64,000 nt of DNA from Brachycybe producta (taxonomy: Eukaryota; Arthropoda; Diplopoda; Playtdesmida; Andrognathidae), in the NCBI GenBank assembly GCA_036925085.1, contig JAUPFP010000008.1, positions 6,882,777 through 6,946,776 on the forward strand, written 5' to 3'. Below the pieces are notes generated by a model. The model ran no database searches, was not told where the DNA came from, and saw nothing but the letters and a program-made list of their open reading frames with translations. Positions within the stretch are counted from its first letter, which is position 1, and every line of letters begins with the position of its first letter. Positions 33,440 to 48,046 of this stretch are shown here, piece after piece. A program made the position numbers and the translations under genes.

Positions 33440-33681
33440 CAGTGATTCCCAATTGGTGTGTCATGATATTTTGTATGTCACATTGAATGTGTTAGTATAA
33501 TTTAATGTTTAGAATGGATTTTAACTGTTGGTATAAGCATTATTCCTATTATGCATACGCGTTAAACAAGCGCTTCCAAAGGGTGTGTTGTGGCACACGT
33601 TAGTTTGGCTAGGTGTGCTGCAATTTTTTCCAAGCAAAACATACTGTGCCGTGAAGAAAACAAAAAGTTTGGGAACCATCG
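33440..33681. mobile_element. hAT-like MITE
   Basis: The left end CAGTGATTCCCAA and the right end, reverse-complemented CGATGGTTCCCAAACTT, match the CAGTGGTTCCCAAAC type common in hAT MITEs. The interior has GTGTGTTGTGGCACAC, also typical. Flanks TTGTAGAT and TTGTTAGA resemble a decayed 8-bp duplication. No coding sequence. Confidence 0.65.
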
Positions 33682-34284
33682 TTGTTAGATCCTTCACGCA
33701 ATAGAATAAATACATCGACTACACATTGTACACAGTAATAAATAATAGAGATATTGAGTGAGAAAGAAACAAACAAACAAGCAGAGAACACACAAAGTGA
33801 GCTGAAACACACACAAATGGGCGCCTTCGGGATACTTTGCAAGGTGGTGCATGTAGGAATAAATTTTGATTTACCAAATTTATATGCAATATCTTAATTT
33901 AGTTTTTGACTATGCTCTGGAAAAAATGTATTTTAGTAAATTAATGGAAATATGAAAAATGTTGTATTACTTCGAAATTTCAAGGGTGGTTTCAAAGGTG
34001 GTGCACTTGCACCATTTTGCACCATCGTGGCGGTGCCCATGCAAACGCATGCACAGAAAGTGAGATAAAAGTACGCACAATGTGTGATCTGAAACACAAA
34101 CAAAAAGATACACACTCACACATAAAGTGTGATGTGAAGCACACAAACATACACAAGCAAAGACTGATGAAATACGAACAAACAACACAAAATGAGATGA
34201 AAGACACAATCACAAAGCATGCGATACCACACACACACTGACTTTAATTTGAAACATAAAAACGCACATATGGGATGGAAAAAA
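33682..34284. other. CACACA-rich low-complexity region
   Basis: Short motifs such as ACACACAAA, TGTGATCTGAAACACA and GTGATGTGAAGCACAC recur irregularly from 33760 to 34260, like an old simple repeat. Overlapping ORFs on both strands are by-products. Confidence 0.7.
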
Positions 34285-34465
34285 GGGACCACATTTTGTG
34301 GTCGATTTCAATTGCAAAATGAAGTCGGGTTTTCTTAAAAACCGACCACTTCGAATCTTTTCACACAAAAAAATAACATTGCAACCACATTGGATCCACG
34401 TTGCAACCACCTGCACCTTCATTTTGCAGTCGAAATCGACCACCAAAAGTGGTCTGTGTGCCAAG
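34285..34465. mobile_element. Fold-back MITE, family of 42514-42696
   Basis: Left arm (GTGGTCGATTTCAATTGCAA region) and right arm (TTGCAGTCGAAATCGACCAC) are inverted copies ending in CTTCATTTTGC. The outer ends carry ACCACA-type sequence, and GACCACTTTTGGTGG on the right matches the copy in NAA35 intron 1. The outermost bases are degraded and no clean target duplication remains, so limits are approximate. Confidence 0.65.
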
Positions 34466-37087
34466 TGGCATAACAGAAGCACTCAAACACGACGAATGAT
34501 ATAAAATTCACACATAGGTCCACAAACACACAAATACCGTAGTACATTTAGCATGGAAAGCAAATTTGAAAAAAAAAATACAATACAAGTCGAATTGCGA
34601 GCACACACACACACACAATATGAAATGCTACCTTGAAGCCACATACTGAAAAATGTTTTATGCTTTAAATGTTGTTCTGTATTGTTGGTTTCCAAATGTT
34701 AATCATGTGCTTTGGACATAATTTATCCATTGAAGATGAAACCTTTGTAGAGTATTTTTTTTTCTATTAGTAAGAGGCACAATATATAACCTACATACAG
34801 TGTGTTGATGCATACGAAATCGAACTATTTTTCAATTCTGTATTTTCTTGTGAATAACGTGTGTATGTGTGTGTGTGTGAATGTGTTTGTGTAGTCAGTC
34901 TATTGAATAAAAACGAAATTTGACAGGCCTCTTTTAGTTTGGATGTTTAAAAAAAAAGATGAAAATTTCAGCTAGAAAATAGTTCCTGCTTCAAGTTTTA
35001 ATCATTCCATTCGCCTGTGTACAAACGATATTTATTATTGGAAACAGCTGCAATACAAGTGTACTGTACACCGTATATACACACATTGTGGCGCAGGTAA
35101 AATGTACGAAGTTGAAAGATGAATATTTCAAAAACAAAAAAAGTTACATGAAATAAAAATGTTATGCAGTTATTCACACTATAACACATTTTATTTATAA
35201 AAAAAATTATAACATATTAGTGAACTTATAAAAAAAGCTATTGATATGTTACTGATTATGTGAAATGTTACTTTTTTAACATCAAAATTCAATGTCTTGA
35301 TTAAATTTTGGCAGATTCGTTTTTACTTTTTCTGCAAATTAATTTTGATATGTCATTAAGTGTCTAAAATTTCAAATTTGTAGCTTTTATAGGAAACATT
35401 TTAAGTGCGCCAAACTGTTAATTGAGAGGCAGTTGTAAGGCCTGGCGCGCAAGTCATTTATTAGATTCATATATTAATGTATGCAAATTTGAAAAAGCTT
35501 ACATATTCTATATACAGTAGAGAGATGACTTGAATAGCTATTGAAGAGAAGAAAAAAAAACTTGTTGGTATAATTACGAGTATAATAATTAGTTTTCATG
35601 ACTAGATTTTAATATACTGGAAATACACCATGTATGTATAAAAATTAGTATAATAAAACTTACTTTGGTTTCTGGTTGCTTGGGTAACTCAATTGATATG
35701 AAAGGGGTTTAAATTCAATTCCCTACTGGATGAATCTAACATTGTGATTGATCTCTCTATTGCTGTTTTGTTTTGTGTTAGCCTCTATGTGTGCGTGTTT
35801 GTGTGGGTCACTGAGTTAATCAAAAGTGTATAGTTTTGTATTCAGTTGGAATTCAAAACAAAACCATGAAAAATATATCTTGGCTAATTTAAACTTTGTT
35901 GTTCAATCCAACTGACCCTTAACTTGAATTAAGTCTATGATGGACTTTCAGAATTTTTGTTTAGGACTTTTACGTCAAATTGTTACCAAGTGATTTGCAT
36001 AATAGACATTCGTTTGTCAAATGCGTTTCTATAATCAGAAATATTTATTCATTACAATGATAGAATTTAAAGGCAGTTTAAATAAAACATGGCGCAAATA
36101 AAACGTGTCTGTTTAAGATGCTCCTCCTCCTCCTCCTATTTGTTCTCGCATTTTAAAGTGTTTTCTGTTGCAATTTGTGAGAACAGAAAAGCAGAAATGC
36201 AGAAACATAGCTGAAACTGATATTCTATTTTTTATTATTCTATTTTCTGCTATTTTTCAACGCATGTGAGACCTAGGCCTATCACAAAGACTTGTATGTT
36301 GATTGGTCCATATTTTGTATGGGAAAAGTAGCTTTTGTTTAGTGGAATGAAACGCAAATAAGTAAAAAAAACACCAATTCTAGCGTTATAAGTAGGCCTT
36401 TTTTCTGTATTTAATACGATTAAAAAGGTGTTAATTCTAATGGCAAACATTTTCAATAGAAAATGTTTAATAGAATTGGTTGGTTTATTTCTGCACATTC
36501 ATTGCAATGTCAACTTTCCACTTAGAGAAATGATGTGTATACACTTTTGGTAGAGAATTTATAATATTATATGTAAATTCGCCATGGCCTTTATTTAAAA
36601 AAACATAATATCTTCAAAAGTAAACATTTTATAAAAGTTTGAAAACAGCCTAATTTGTTTTTGTATAGGTATTTATCATATTAAAGTGCATATACATTTT
36701 TCTGGAAGGATTTCTATATATACTGTGTGAGCCTGGGCTTTTGTCACACTCTGTATAACGTGCTTTTATTTGTACAGAGGAAATGTTTTTTTTTTTTTAT
36801 CAACAATTGATTTTTGAAATCTGCTGTTTTTCTGTTTTTCAGAAGAGCAACAATAAAGAAAAATTGAAAATGTGTCAGAAACTAAAATGGGAAGCGAATC
36901 AATTCATAGGTTTTTATATTAATTTTTAAGAATAACCGGGACTTAGTTAATATTTTTTTATTCTAACAGGTGAAATTTCATTTCGGTTACGTTTATTTTC
37001 GACCACCTTGTATTTTATTCAAGCGGTTGCTTTATTTGATCAATAGATGGCACTGTGTTCAAGCGATGCTGCTTGTGACGTAATTTT
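34466..37087. other. Non-coding AT-rich spacer
   Basis: Contains (GT)n-like patches (34855-34900) and a CTC run (36120-36140). A stretch at about 35670-35735 faintly resembles tRNA A/B boxes but is not convincing. No gene. Confidence 0.75.
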
Positions 37088-37103
37088 AAGATGGCGGCGT
37101 CCG
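37076..37103 (+). promoter_or_regulatory. RIOK2 promoter motifs: CRE-like and YY1-like
   Basis: TGACGTAA (about 37076-37083) is a CREB/ATF-like site. AAGATGGCGGC (37088-37098) matches the YY1 consensus. The latter lies 72 bp before the RIOK2 start codon, where YY1 sites in housekeeping genes often overlap the transcription start. Confidence 0.6.
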
Positions 37104-37169
37104 TGAAATGACAAAATCCACGTTGTAAAACAATTTTAGCATTTATTTTGATAAATATCTTGCTGAATA

Positions 37170-39243
<2,074 letters not shown>

Positions 39244-39245
<2 letters not shown>

Positions 39246-39258
39246 TAAACGTTTTTAT
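39244..39258. terminator. Bidirectional polyadenylation signal, RIOK2/POLK
   Basis: AATAAA at 39244-39249 on the plus strand (sharing two bases with the RIOK2 stop) and AATAAA at 39258-39253 on the minus strand (95 nt past the POLK stop) are only 3 nt apart. The two convergent genes must therefore have overlapping 3' ends. Confidence 0.75.
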
Positions 39259-39352
39259 TGATATCTTTACATGATTTGTGATAATTATATTTACACAGAT
39301 GTTCGCTTGAAAGTTCTCGTATAAAAATGAGTCGCATCGTATTTTTTTGTAG

Positions 39353-42069
39353 TTATTTGGTGGAATGTTTAAGAAACTTCTCTATCGTTGTCGACGAGGA
39401 ACGTTTCACGTGTTTCTTTCTACTTTTGCCATTTTCAGAACTCGTTGTCGGAATTTGCCGTTTTTGTCCTCTTTCGTACAGCAACCTGTCCGAAGCCAAA
39501 ACTTCTTTCACTGTTTTCATGTTGAGACAGTTGTCGATGTGACTATTGAATTCTTTGATTCCTTCGTGCGTTCTGTATGTCTTGTTACAAACGGGACACG
39601 TCCAATCGGACGAAGTAGAAACAGTTTTGTCGTTTAAAGGCAACTGCTGCAGTGAAGCTTCTTTTTCTACTAAATGTGTCTCGTCGTCTGTTTTTAGACA
39701 TTCTTCGATGTGCTTCGTTATTTCCAGTAGGTTTGGTCTCGTTTGTCCGCATATGGGACACGTGTAAGTATCTCCTTTATCTCGGATTTGTCCGCTTTTA
39801 AGAAACTCGTCTAAAGTAAACTGTTTTATGGCTGGAACCTCAGATTCATCTCTGAGGGTCGACATTCGAACTCCTATGAACGTGAAACGGAATTATAACG
39901 GTTCAAACTGCCATATGTAGTCTTCTTATAAGCAGCCGTCCCAAAATACACAAATGAGAGAAAACAATGGAATCCAAATCTGATTATTCTATGTTTCAGA
40001 AGCAACATTTAAGATTACAGGAGGAAAATTATGTGAAACTGAGTGTTTCTAGTTAAAAACTAGAATTCAAGGTTATTTTTATGTTGATATATTTTAAAAT
40101 AAGCTTTTTTGTCACTTTAAACAGGTGACATTTTTGCCTACTCGCATTCATTTTATTTACATATTTTCTGCAACGGCTGCTTACAAAATGCGTTAGTCGT
40201 TCAATTCACCCATTAATCTGAGTTTCAGTGACTGATTTGCTTTCATTTCTTGATCTAGAAGCAACTGAGCAGCTAAGTTTATCTTATCGTATGCAGACGT
40301 ATAACACGTTAACGATTTCGCTTTAGTTTTGATGTGAAAGGTGATCGTTTTCAACTTCAGCGTCACAGTTTTACCCTTTAGGAATATTTAAAATAAGCGA
40401 TTTTAATTTTCTGTACGTTAAGAAAAACACGAATTCTTTCACCATTATATTTTCTTTCTTTAAGTCTTGGCTAAGTGCAGCACAAAGTTCAGAACACTTT
40501 TGCTTCAACTCGTGAGGATCACAAGTATCCTTAAATGTCCTAAGAGATGAGACACGCCAAAATAATATTAGCCTTTATATATTTATCTGAGCAAAAATTT
40601 AAAGCGCTTTCAATTTATAGTAAACCTTTCAATGCTCATTGATTTCCTTAAATCGTCATCACTGCAACAAAGAAACAGGCTATAATTAGATTCGGATAAT
40701 TTACAGAGACTTTCCCTTCTAATGACCTCGGCACGTGCGTGCTTCCGAGTCCAAGAGAGATTCGTAAGAAACTCTCGGCCGACAATTCTGAGAAGATCAG
40801 TGGCAAAATATCTCGTCGATTCGAGATATGTCCACACATTTTCACGTCCAGTGCGTTCAGCATTTGCTGCGTTACGTTTCCAATGCCACACACCTTTCAT
40901 TATTAAAAAGAATAAGTTTTGATTATATCGGTCTTGTCAGAAGTTGACTTAATGAACTTTTGCTATAGGCGTTTTTTGAATGAATTCCATGATTTCCTCA
41001 CGCTCGAATGGGACAAGAAACTGTCCGTTTGGTTTCTTCATGTCAGAGCAGATCTTTGCTAACATCTTGTTGGCTGCAATTCCTTAAAAAAAACAGCCAT
41101 CGTTAAATGATCACAGTTTAAACATCCTGTATTGTATAAAGCTTTCTGCTATTTTTGTTTTCTCCATAAATAAACCTAGATGATAATAAAATTAATAACC
41201 TGCACTAGCTGTGAGCTTTGTTTTCGCTTCTATCTGTTGCCGCATCTCTCTTACGACACGTTGTGCGACCTCTTCTTTCGCCTGTCCGTCGTCTGTATCG
41301 ACGAGATGCGTGATATCTAGATAAGCTTCGTCCAGTCCCATTTGACAAAAATGAGGATCGTATTGCTTCAAGACCTCCTGAACTTCACCGCTAACCGTCC
41401 TATACTTATCGAAGTTAAGCGGAACGATGACAAGATCGGGACACAGCTTCTTAGCAATGAATCCGGGCATTGCAGCACGAACTCCGTACTGTCTAGCGTG
41501 GTAGTTAGAAGTACTCTATGAGAAGTAGAAAAAATTGCAATTAGTAAATTCCGAGTGTTCGCTCAATACACAAGATAAGAGAACTTCGGATCATAATATG
41601 AACCAGCATTTGCGAACATCCGACAGCCATAGGCTTCGTGGTTAAAGTGGGATCGTCTCGCATTTCAACAGCGGCATAGAAGGCGTCCATATCGATGTGA
41701 ACGATGACACGACTAAGATCTCTCGTCCGTTCCATGTTCGAAGCCAATTCGTCCATCTGAGAAAAAAAAAAAACGCAATTGAACATATTCTATTACTCTT
41801 ATCTTTTTTACAGATTGACGTTCTGTAACCCTGATACGAGCGGTTGTTTTCTGATCATCTGTCAATCTGTCCAGTTGCTCTCTCATCTCTTTTATCTTTC
41901 TGGCAATTTGTTGCTGTTTCTCTTGTTGTCGCAAGTAAAAGTTTGAACCTTTCGAGGCCTCAAGTATAATCTCATTTGCTTTCTGTACATTTACGTTTTC
42001 CATTCCAGCTTTTCGAGTGTTTAGCAACATTGCACCTTTTTCTAAACATAAATCGTCTTCTTTTTCCAT
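39353..42069 (-). CDS. POLK: POLK, translesion DNA polymerase kappa
   Basis: Nine exons: 42069-41812, 41756-41604, 41515-41200, 41082-40958, 40893-40727, 40661-40626, 40539-40443, 40375-40210, 39873-39353. All join in frame, 612 aa (human 870; the C-terminal tail is shorter here). The kappa-specific N-clasp (NKAGME-like KAGMENV) is present. The palm motifs [15 protein letters not shown] and LDEAYLDI hold the catalytic acids. Helix-hairpin [13 protein letters not shown] and little-finger [10 protein letters not shown] follow. The C-terminus has two UBZ4 ubiquitin-binding zinc fingers (CPIC...HIEEC and CPVC...HIDNC) and PCNA-binding-like boxes QFTLDEFL and TIEKFL. The enzyme inserts bases opposite bulky N2-dG adducts, guided by ubiquitylated PCNA. 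Convergent with RIOK2 and divergent from NAA35. Confidence 0.97.
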
Positions 42070-42436
42070 TTTATATCTTCGTTAAGTTTGTTTACTATTG
42101 GATGAAACTTGACTGAAAAGCTATTTCATTATTTCGTTATCAAAATTCATTGCAATTGGCAACACTGTCGCCGTTTCTTTTTATTAAAAAAGAGCCAGCT
42201 GGGAGCGTTACCTTATCTGTGATGTGCAACATAAATAAATGGATAGCTCCTAACGCTCTGTTCTCTCTACAAAATGGCGGCGTCGTTGAATTGACTGATT
42301 TTTCTTACAGCGTGAAAACAGCTTCTATTTTGGTTTAAATAAGATTTCTATATATATAAAAAAAACATTTGATCATTTCAGTATGAGATGAGGTTGTTTT
42401 GATTTATTTTAAACATAAAACAATATAATTAAAGCA
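42070..42436. promoter_or_regulatory. Bidirectional POLK/NAA35 promoter
   Basis: Only 367 bp separate the two start codons. CAAAATGGCGGCG at 42270-42282 is a YY1-type site oriented toward NAA35. A 13-bp inverted pair (TTGGCAACACTGT at 42156-42168 and its complement at 42487-42499) brackets the promoter and NAA35 exon 1. No TATA box is obvious. Confidence 0.7.
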
Positions 42437-45400
42437 ATGGCTGAACAAAATTGCGACGATGTTAACTTAGGAAGTTACGAGTAAGAACAGTGTTGCCAAC
42501 TACATTACAATTAGGGCCTTAGAGCACAGACCACTTCTTGACCAGTTTTTGACTGCAAAATGAAGTCTCAGATGGTTGAGCTGTGATTGCAATGTATTTT
42601 CTTTCCAAAGACTCAAGGTGGTCGGTTTTTAGCGACAACCCAACTTCATTTTGCAGTCGAAACGTTTTTCAAAAAGTGGTCTGTGTGTCAAGGCCCTTAG
42701 AGTTTCATTTTCATTTTGCTCCTTTAGTGAGAAAGATAAAAGTATTGAATCGAAAAAGATGACCTCAGAAGTTACATACAACTGGAAAGATGCAACTTCA
42801 GAATTTTTTGACGCATGCAATGGTATTTTAATTCACCTTCCATTAATCGTTCATTTTAAACGTTTTATTTGCTCATTCCGTTTCAGAGTTACAATTGGGA
42901 GAATTACTTCACGATGAAATGTAAGAAGTGTAAAAAAAATTACAAGAATTGTTTCAATTAGAAGCCGTTTAGCCTCTCTAAGCCAAGTGGAGTTGATATA
43001 TAGTTTGCACCGAAGGCGAAAAAGTTCTACGTAGATGCTAAATGAGCAGCGTGTGGCTTCTAAATAAAAGATTTTTTTAAGTTCTCTTATCTTACATAAA
43101 AGAACTTAAAAAAACTTTTATTTAGAAGCCACACGCTGCTCATTTAGCATCTACGTAGAGCTTTTTCGCCTTGCGTTTGGTAGAGCCGTTTTTTTTTCGT
43201 TAACGAAGGTTCGGATTGTTTGAAGCGATGTCCGCAATCGAGATGATGGATCCGAAAATGGATGCCGGGATGCTTTGCAATCGTGGCAGCGTAAAGCCAC
43301 TCAACTTTGATCAAGCCATCGCCGTAGGTTCTTAAATCGGTTTTATCAGTATGAATGATAAGAATGTTTATTTTTAAATATCTGAACACGAAATGACTCT
43401 AAAATGGTTCAAATAACTCTTCTTGTTTCTAAACGCTTTTCTTTTTTTGTTGTTGTTAATAAATAAGGCTGGAAAGTTGAAACTGGAAAGTTTGACGATT
43501 GAAGAACAAATCGGAATCATCGACGCCACTCTGGCTTGCGTCGTCACGTGGCTCGAAGGTCACTCGCTCGCTCAAACGGTCTTGACGAATCTCTATCTTC
43601 ATAAGCCGTGTATGATAAAAGACAAGGGCATCAAAGCGTTCAGCATTTGCGTTCTTAAACTCGTGGAACTCATACGAGACTTTATAGATAAAGCTAACGT
43701 CTTTGAAGAGGTTGATATCTACTTGTAACTGAGTAAAAGAAATTTTACTAGAACTATTTTTATTTGTGTCTTATGAAATAATTTTTAAAATTGTATTTTA
43801 CAAACTAGAAGAGTAAAATCGAGTTTTTTTCTTCTTCCAAATGAGCTTTTTTTTTTGGTTATTTTAGCTGAAAATGAGAAAAAAAAGCGGAAATTACAAG
43901 CTTGAATTACAAGCTATTATAATGATTTATTTTTAAATTTACCAAGATTAAAATACACGTCAGTGATTCTTTTACCAGTCTAGTTTCTATTTGCTTAAAA
44001 AAATGTAAAGTATCTGTTGTTCTGTTGTTTTGTTTTTGTTTTTCCTTCTTTTTTGTGGTCTTAAATTTTTCTCGCTTCTTTACTTTCTCGTTCTCTCATA
44101 GGAGGATTTTCAACCCGTCGTCTACGGTTATAAGTTGGCTACCGATGTTTTCGAATTGAAAGCAGCCGGAATGTTAAAAGAAGTCGAAGACGAGTTGCAA
44201 CGAAAGATAAAGAACACTCGAAGTAAACATGGGGAAGAATGGGATTCCACAACTCAAGAGCAGGTTATTTTTATGACGGCACTTTATTATTATGATATTT
44301 TTTCTTTTTATATCAACGGATTTATTTTTATGTTTTACTTTTTTTTTCGGATTGAAGCATAACAATGCCGTCGCTCTTTACTCGAGAATCAAGTTCTGTC
44401 GTCTTTTCTATCAAGGGCTTCTTGCATTCGGCCGCAAAGAAGTACTTTCGAGTTAAATCTGTCCTTATCTACATTTTTTAAATTAAATTCTGAAACTTTT
44501 TGTTTCGTTTTTTTTTGTGTCCAGGGATCTAGGATGGAAGATGTTGTCAAGTTCATGGATACCTGTGGCGAATTGTTACCAGTCATTAAGTCGACAATCG
44601 GTCTCGGTCTTCAACCGCAACCGAGAGCGGACATTCGAAACAGAGGTTAAATTTCTTCGAACGAATCGATCGGCTTCGAAAAAGTTTTATGTTTATAATT
44701 TCTAGCCGATTATCCGATAATAATGGGTTTCGAACCGCTCGTCAATCAACGACTTCTTCCTCCGACGTTTCCTCGTTATATTAAGATCAAAAGTCGTCTG
44801 GAAGCGATCACATACTTTGAAGAACTCGTATTTCGTTTCGGATTGGTGTATGCTATTCATTCTTGTCAGTCGTATCACTCTGCTTTGGTACGTGAACAAT
44901 CGACTTTCTTTTCCGCCATTTGGTATATTTCTTAGATCTCAATTTCTGAGTTATTTTTTGTCATTTTTTCTGCTTTTGTTTAGGACTTCTTTATCACTTT
45001 CAGCAAACTAAGTCCGTGCGTTTTATCTCGATCAATAGCTCAGGTGTTTTACATGTTGTTTATTAATTAATTTATACTTGTACGTCTGAAATTGTCTAAG
45101 GCTCAATAGAAATTCTCGATCTCCGTTTCCACGTCCAAGTACAACATACTCGTGTTACATTTTTATTTATTATTCTTGGGTCAGTCTCTTTATCTGCCTC
45201 AATGGAATCGAGTATTTGGAGTTCATCCGTTATGTGACGTCCTTCGAGATGCGGCTCGAACCTTCATATGTCCACCTGCTTTGGCACCGAGGTCGTTGCA
45301 CACACCCGATTTCTCACGTACCTTTTTTAAATTTAATCGCACTGTAACTTTTTATTCGTATATAGATCAACTCTTCTGAACAACCCTCAAGCGAAAGATT

Positions 45401-46838
45401 ACGTCGATACTTTTCTAAGTCACTGTGTCCGACCTTTTTCGAGTCTCGTCCAGATATGTGGTCACAATCGAGCTCGACAACGAGGAAAATTCGCCCAGAT
45501 ACTAGAAGACTTTGCTAATCTTCAAGACGAAGCAGATAAAGTCGATGCTTATCTTCATAACTTATCGCAGAAGATGGATTCGCCGAGACAACATCTCGCA
45601 TGTTTCGGAACGTGGATTCTTTACCACACTTTGAGAATCATGATTCTTTACGTTCTCAGTGGATTCGAATTAGAACTGTACAGTACTCATGAGTATCATT
45701 ACGTCTTCTGGTACCTTTTCGAATTTCTTTACGGGTGGATGGTATCTGCACTGTCACGAGCCGACGGATTTCTGCTCGAACAGGAAACATCTTTGGGTAC
45801 TTTCTAGTGACTCGGCTCACGTTTTTTTTCTTTCAGATTTAAGTATATTAATTGCTAAGATTGTTTGGAATCTATACGTATTTTCAGATCAACAAAAAGG
45901 AAGGAATTCAAAGAGAGGCAAAACTAAAAAGAAGAAAAGCCGTCCGCACGAACAGGAAATCATTATCAATCAAGCTAGTCATAATCTTTGCGGTGGATAC
46001 TGCAAGGTACTTGAAGTACCAACTACCCGTCACTAAACGGGTTACTAAAACGGGGTTCCCCTAGTCATGAAAAACCTCGAAATCTCGAGAATTTGAAATT
46101 GGATTTACATAAACGCACAAAAAATCCTGTTAAATTCAGAGAAAACTTCTCTTCTGCTATATCTATTATTTAAAAATAATTTGGGGGTTTTGGAAACTGC
46201 AAATTTTTATTTAGTCAGCTGCTTTTTGCCCATGGCTTTTTTATAGATAGGCTTAGAAATGGTTGGATCTTTTTTTTTCTAATTTGAGGCATTGGTTGGC
46301 TTCATTCTGGACGGCAAGATGAAGAAACCTGTGTTTCAGTTCGATTGCGAACAAGTTCGATACGAGCATCGTTTTGCTCCGTTTGGAAACGTGATGACAC
46401 CTCCTCCGGTTCAGTACCAGCAGTACAGAGACATGACCGATCTGGGATGTTACGAGGTGAAACCGATGTCCACCGACATGTACATGGCGTCGTGCAAATA
46501 CTTCCATCAGGCAAAGTTGCTTTTCGAAAGCATACAGAATCCCTCACGAGAGGTCGTCGATATGATTAATGGAAGAATTTTATTACTGTCAATTAAATTA
46601 TTTAAACATGAAATTGTTTTTAATTTCAGATAAATTCGCTCATTAAAGTGAGCAAGACGAATTTTATTGTGATGAAATTATTGGCTGGAGGACACAAAAA
46701 AGAGTCAAAGGTAACTTTCGTTTTATTTATTTGTTTATTTTCGTCTAATAAGCGATATTTTAATTTAAACATTTTAAGGAACCGCCAGAATTTGATTTTA
46801 CAGAACACAACACGTTTCCAATTATAAAAATAATTTAA
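42437..46838 (+). CDS. NAA35: NAA35, auxiliary subunit of NatC acetyltransferase
   Basis: Sixteen exons: 42437-42480, 42728-42822, 42887-42920, 43209-43323, 43468-43710, 44102-44263, 44358-44441, 44525-44645, 44706-44887, 44984-45043, 45185-45291, 45366-45796, 45888-46006, 46289-46552, 46630-46710, 46779-46838. All phases agree, giving 733 aa (human 725). Conserved blocks: [96 protein letters not shown] and [19 protein letters not shown]. The protein scaffolds NAA30 and NAA38 and docks NatC on the ribosome. Intron 1 hosts a Harbinger-type MITE and intron 3 a 73-bp-arm hairpin. The donor after exon 14 is GTCGTC. Confidence 0.97.
42514..42696. mobile_element. PIF/Harbinger-type MITE in NAA35 intron 1
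   Basis: Inverted ends begin GGGCCTTAGAGCACAGACCA and GGGCCTTGACACACAGACCA, and both arms extend about 50 bp to GACTGCAAAATGAAG. TTA is duplicated on both sides (42511-42513, 42697-42699), matching the TWA target of PIF/Harbinger. 183 bp, non-coding. A diverged relative is at 34285-34465. Confidence 0.82.
42957..43040 (+). repeat. Dispersed repeat unit (ATTAGAAGCCG family)
   Basis: Starts ATTAGAAGCCGTTTAGCCTC and aligns over about 80 bp with 48047-48130, ending around TGCACCGA..GCGAAA. Its right end runs into the large hairpin. Family unknown. Confidence 0.6.
43013..43172. repeat. Inverted repeat with 73-bp arms in NAA35 intron 3
   Basis: Arms 43013-43085 and 43101-43172 are complementary with one substitution and one single-base gap, around a 15-nt loop. 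The transcribed intron would form a near-perfect 72-bp RNA duplex. No target duplication is evident; it may be a snap-back end of the ATTAGAAGCCG repeat family. Confidence 0.88.
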
Positions 46839-48046
46839 CCTAATTTAATAAATTCTAAAATTAGATATGAGTTGTTTATTTTATTAGTACATGATGAAAA
46901 GAAATTTAAATATTTTTTTTTAATGTTGAAGTGGTAACTAAAAGTGGTTCCAACTATTACACATTAACTGGTGTGTTTTATTGTTTGTTTTTGTGTTTTT
47001 ATGCGGTGAAAATAAACATTTTTTTTGCTTGCATATGAGTTGATACGAGTTTCATTTTGTCAGACTCAAGTTATTATTTTTATTACGGTTATTTCATGAA
47101 AAGGGATAATAACATCTCATTTTAACAAGTTATAGCTTTAAAAAACTGCATTAGTTTTAGTACTCTTTGAGTAGCATCATTGAGGTCTATGGACCCCTTC
47201 ACTATACTTCCGTTAGCACATCTTGTAATAATAGCACTCCCTACACACAGCGCCACTCTGGTGGCATTAAGTTTAAATAAAACATTATATACCAAATTCA
47301 AGATGGAAAACTTACCAAATTCAAGAAGGAAAACTTCACACTTGAACCCTCTGTGCATAGTTCCAGCATAAAATAAACCACGTTCAAGAGTACTTAAAAA
47401 AAAATAAGGATTTTATATGTCGAAACCCTGCCTAAATGGTTCAAGTTTGAAGTTCAAAGTGTTCAAGTTTCCATGTTGAATTTGGACCTCCAGTAATTGT
47501 CTCCATTATCCACGTACAAGCTGAGTATGGTCAGACATGCGGCGCAACTATTTATACCTGTACAGGTAAGACGTGGAAAAAAAGGGAATCGAAATAAACT
47601 TATCTAAAGGATGTTTATTAATTAGGAGCAGTGATTAACAACAAAGGTGTCCGATTGGTTATTGAGGAGGAATAGTATAAATCTGTCGAATCTTAATGGT
47701 AGGCGTAAACAAAATGTCAAATCCAAGAGGGAAAACGTGATGCTCTGGTTAAGTATACGCGGGCAACACTTTCCTGCTTGCTACATACAGATTAGTGATA
47801 TGATGAGCGATGTGTAACGTTGTGGTTGGTAATGATAAGGCCATTCTAAATACGTTCATTAAAGGGTATTTAACGTCATTTTGACGTTTCTCATAGGTTT
47901 GTCATATGCCGCGTCTACTTGACCAGAGAATAACACTTGAACTCTCTTAGGACACAGTTACAACATAGGAAACCCCGTTTTTATTAGAAGGGTACGTTTC
48001 AATGTTACAAGTGTGCTCAACGGTGGAATGTTTGGATTTTCTTTCG
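46839..48046. other. Intergenic stretch downstream of NAA35
   Basis: Unique-looking sequence of moderate complexity. No ORF or RNA supported. Confidence 0.75.

Noticed and set aside
35670-35735. tRNA-derived SINE head
   Set aside because: Both boxes are poor matches, no tail or duplication.
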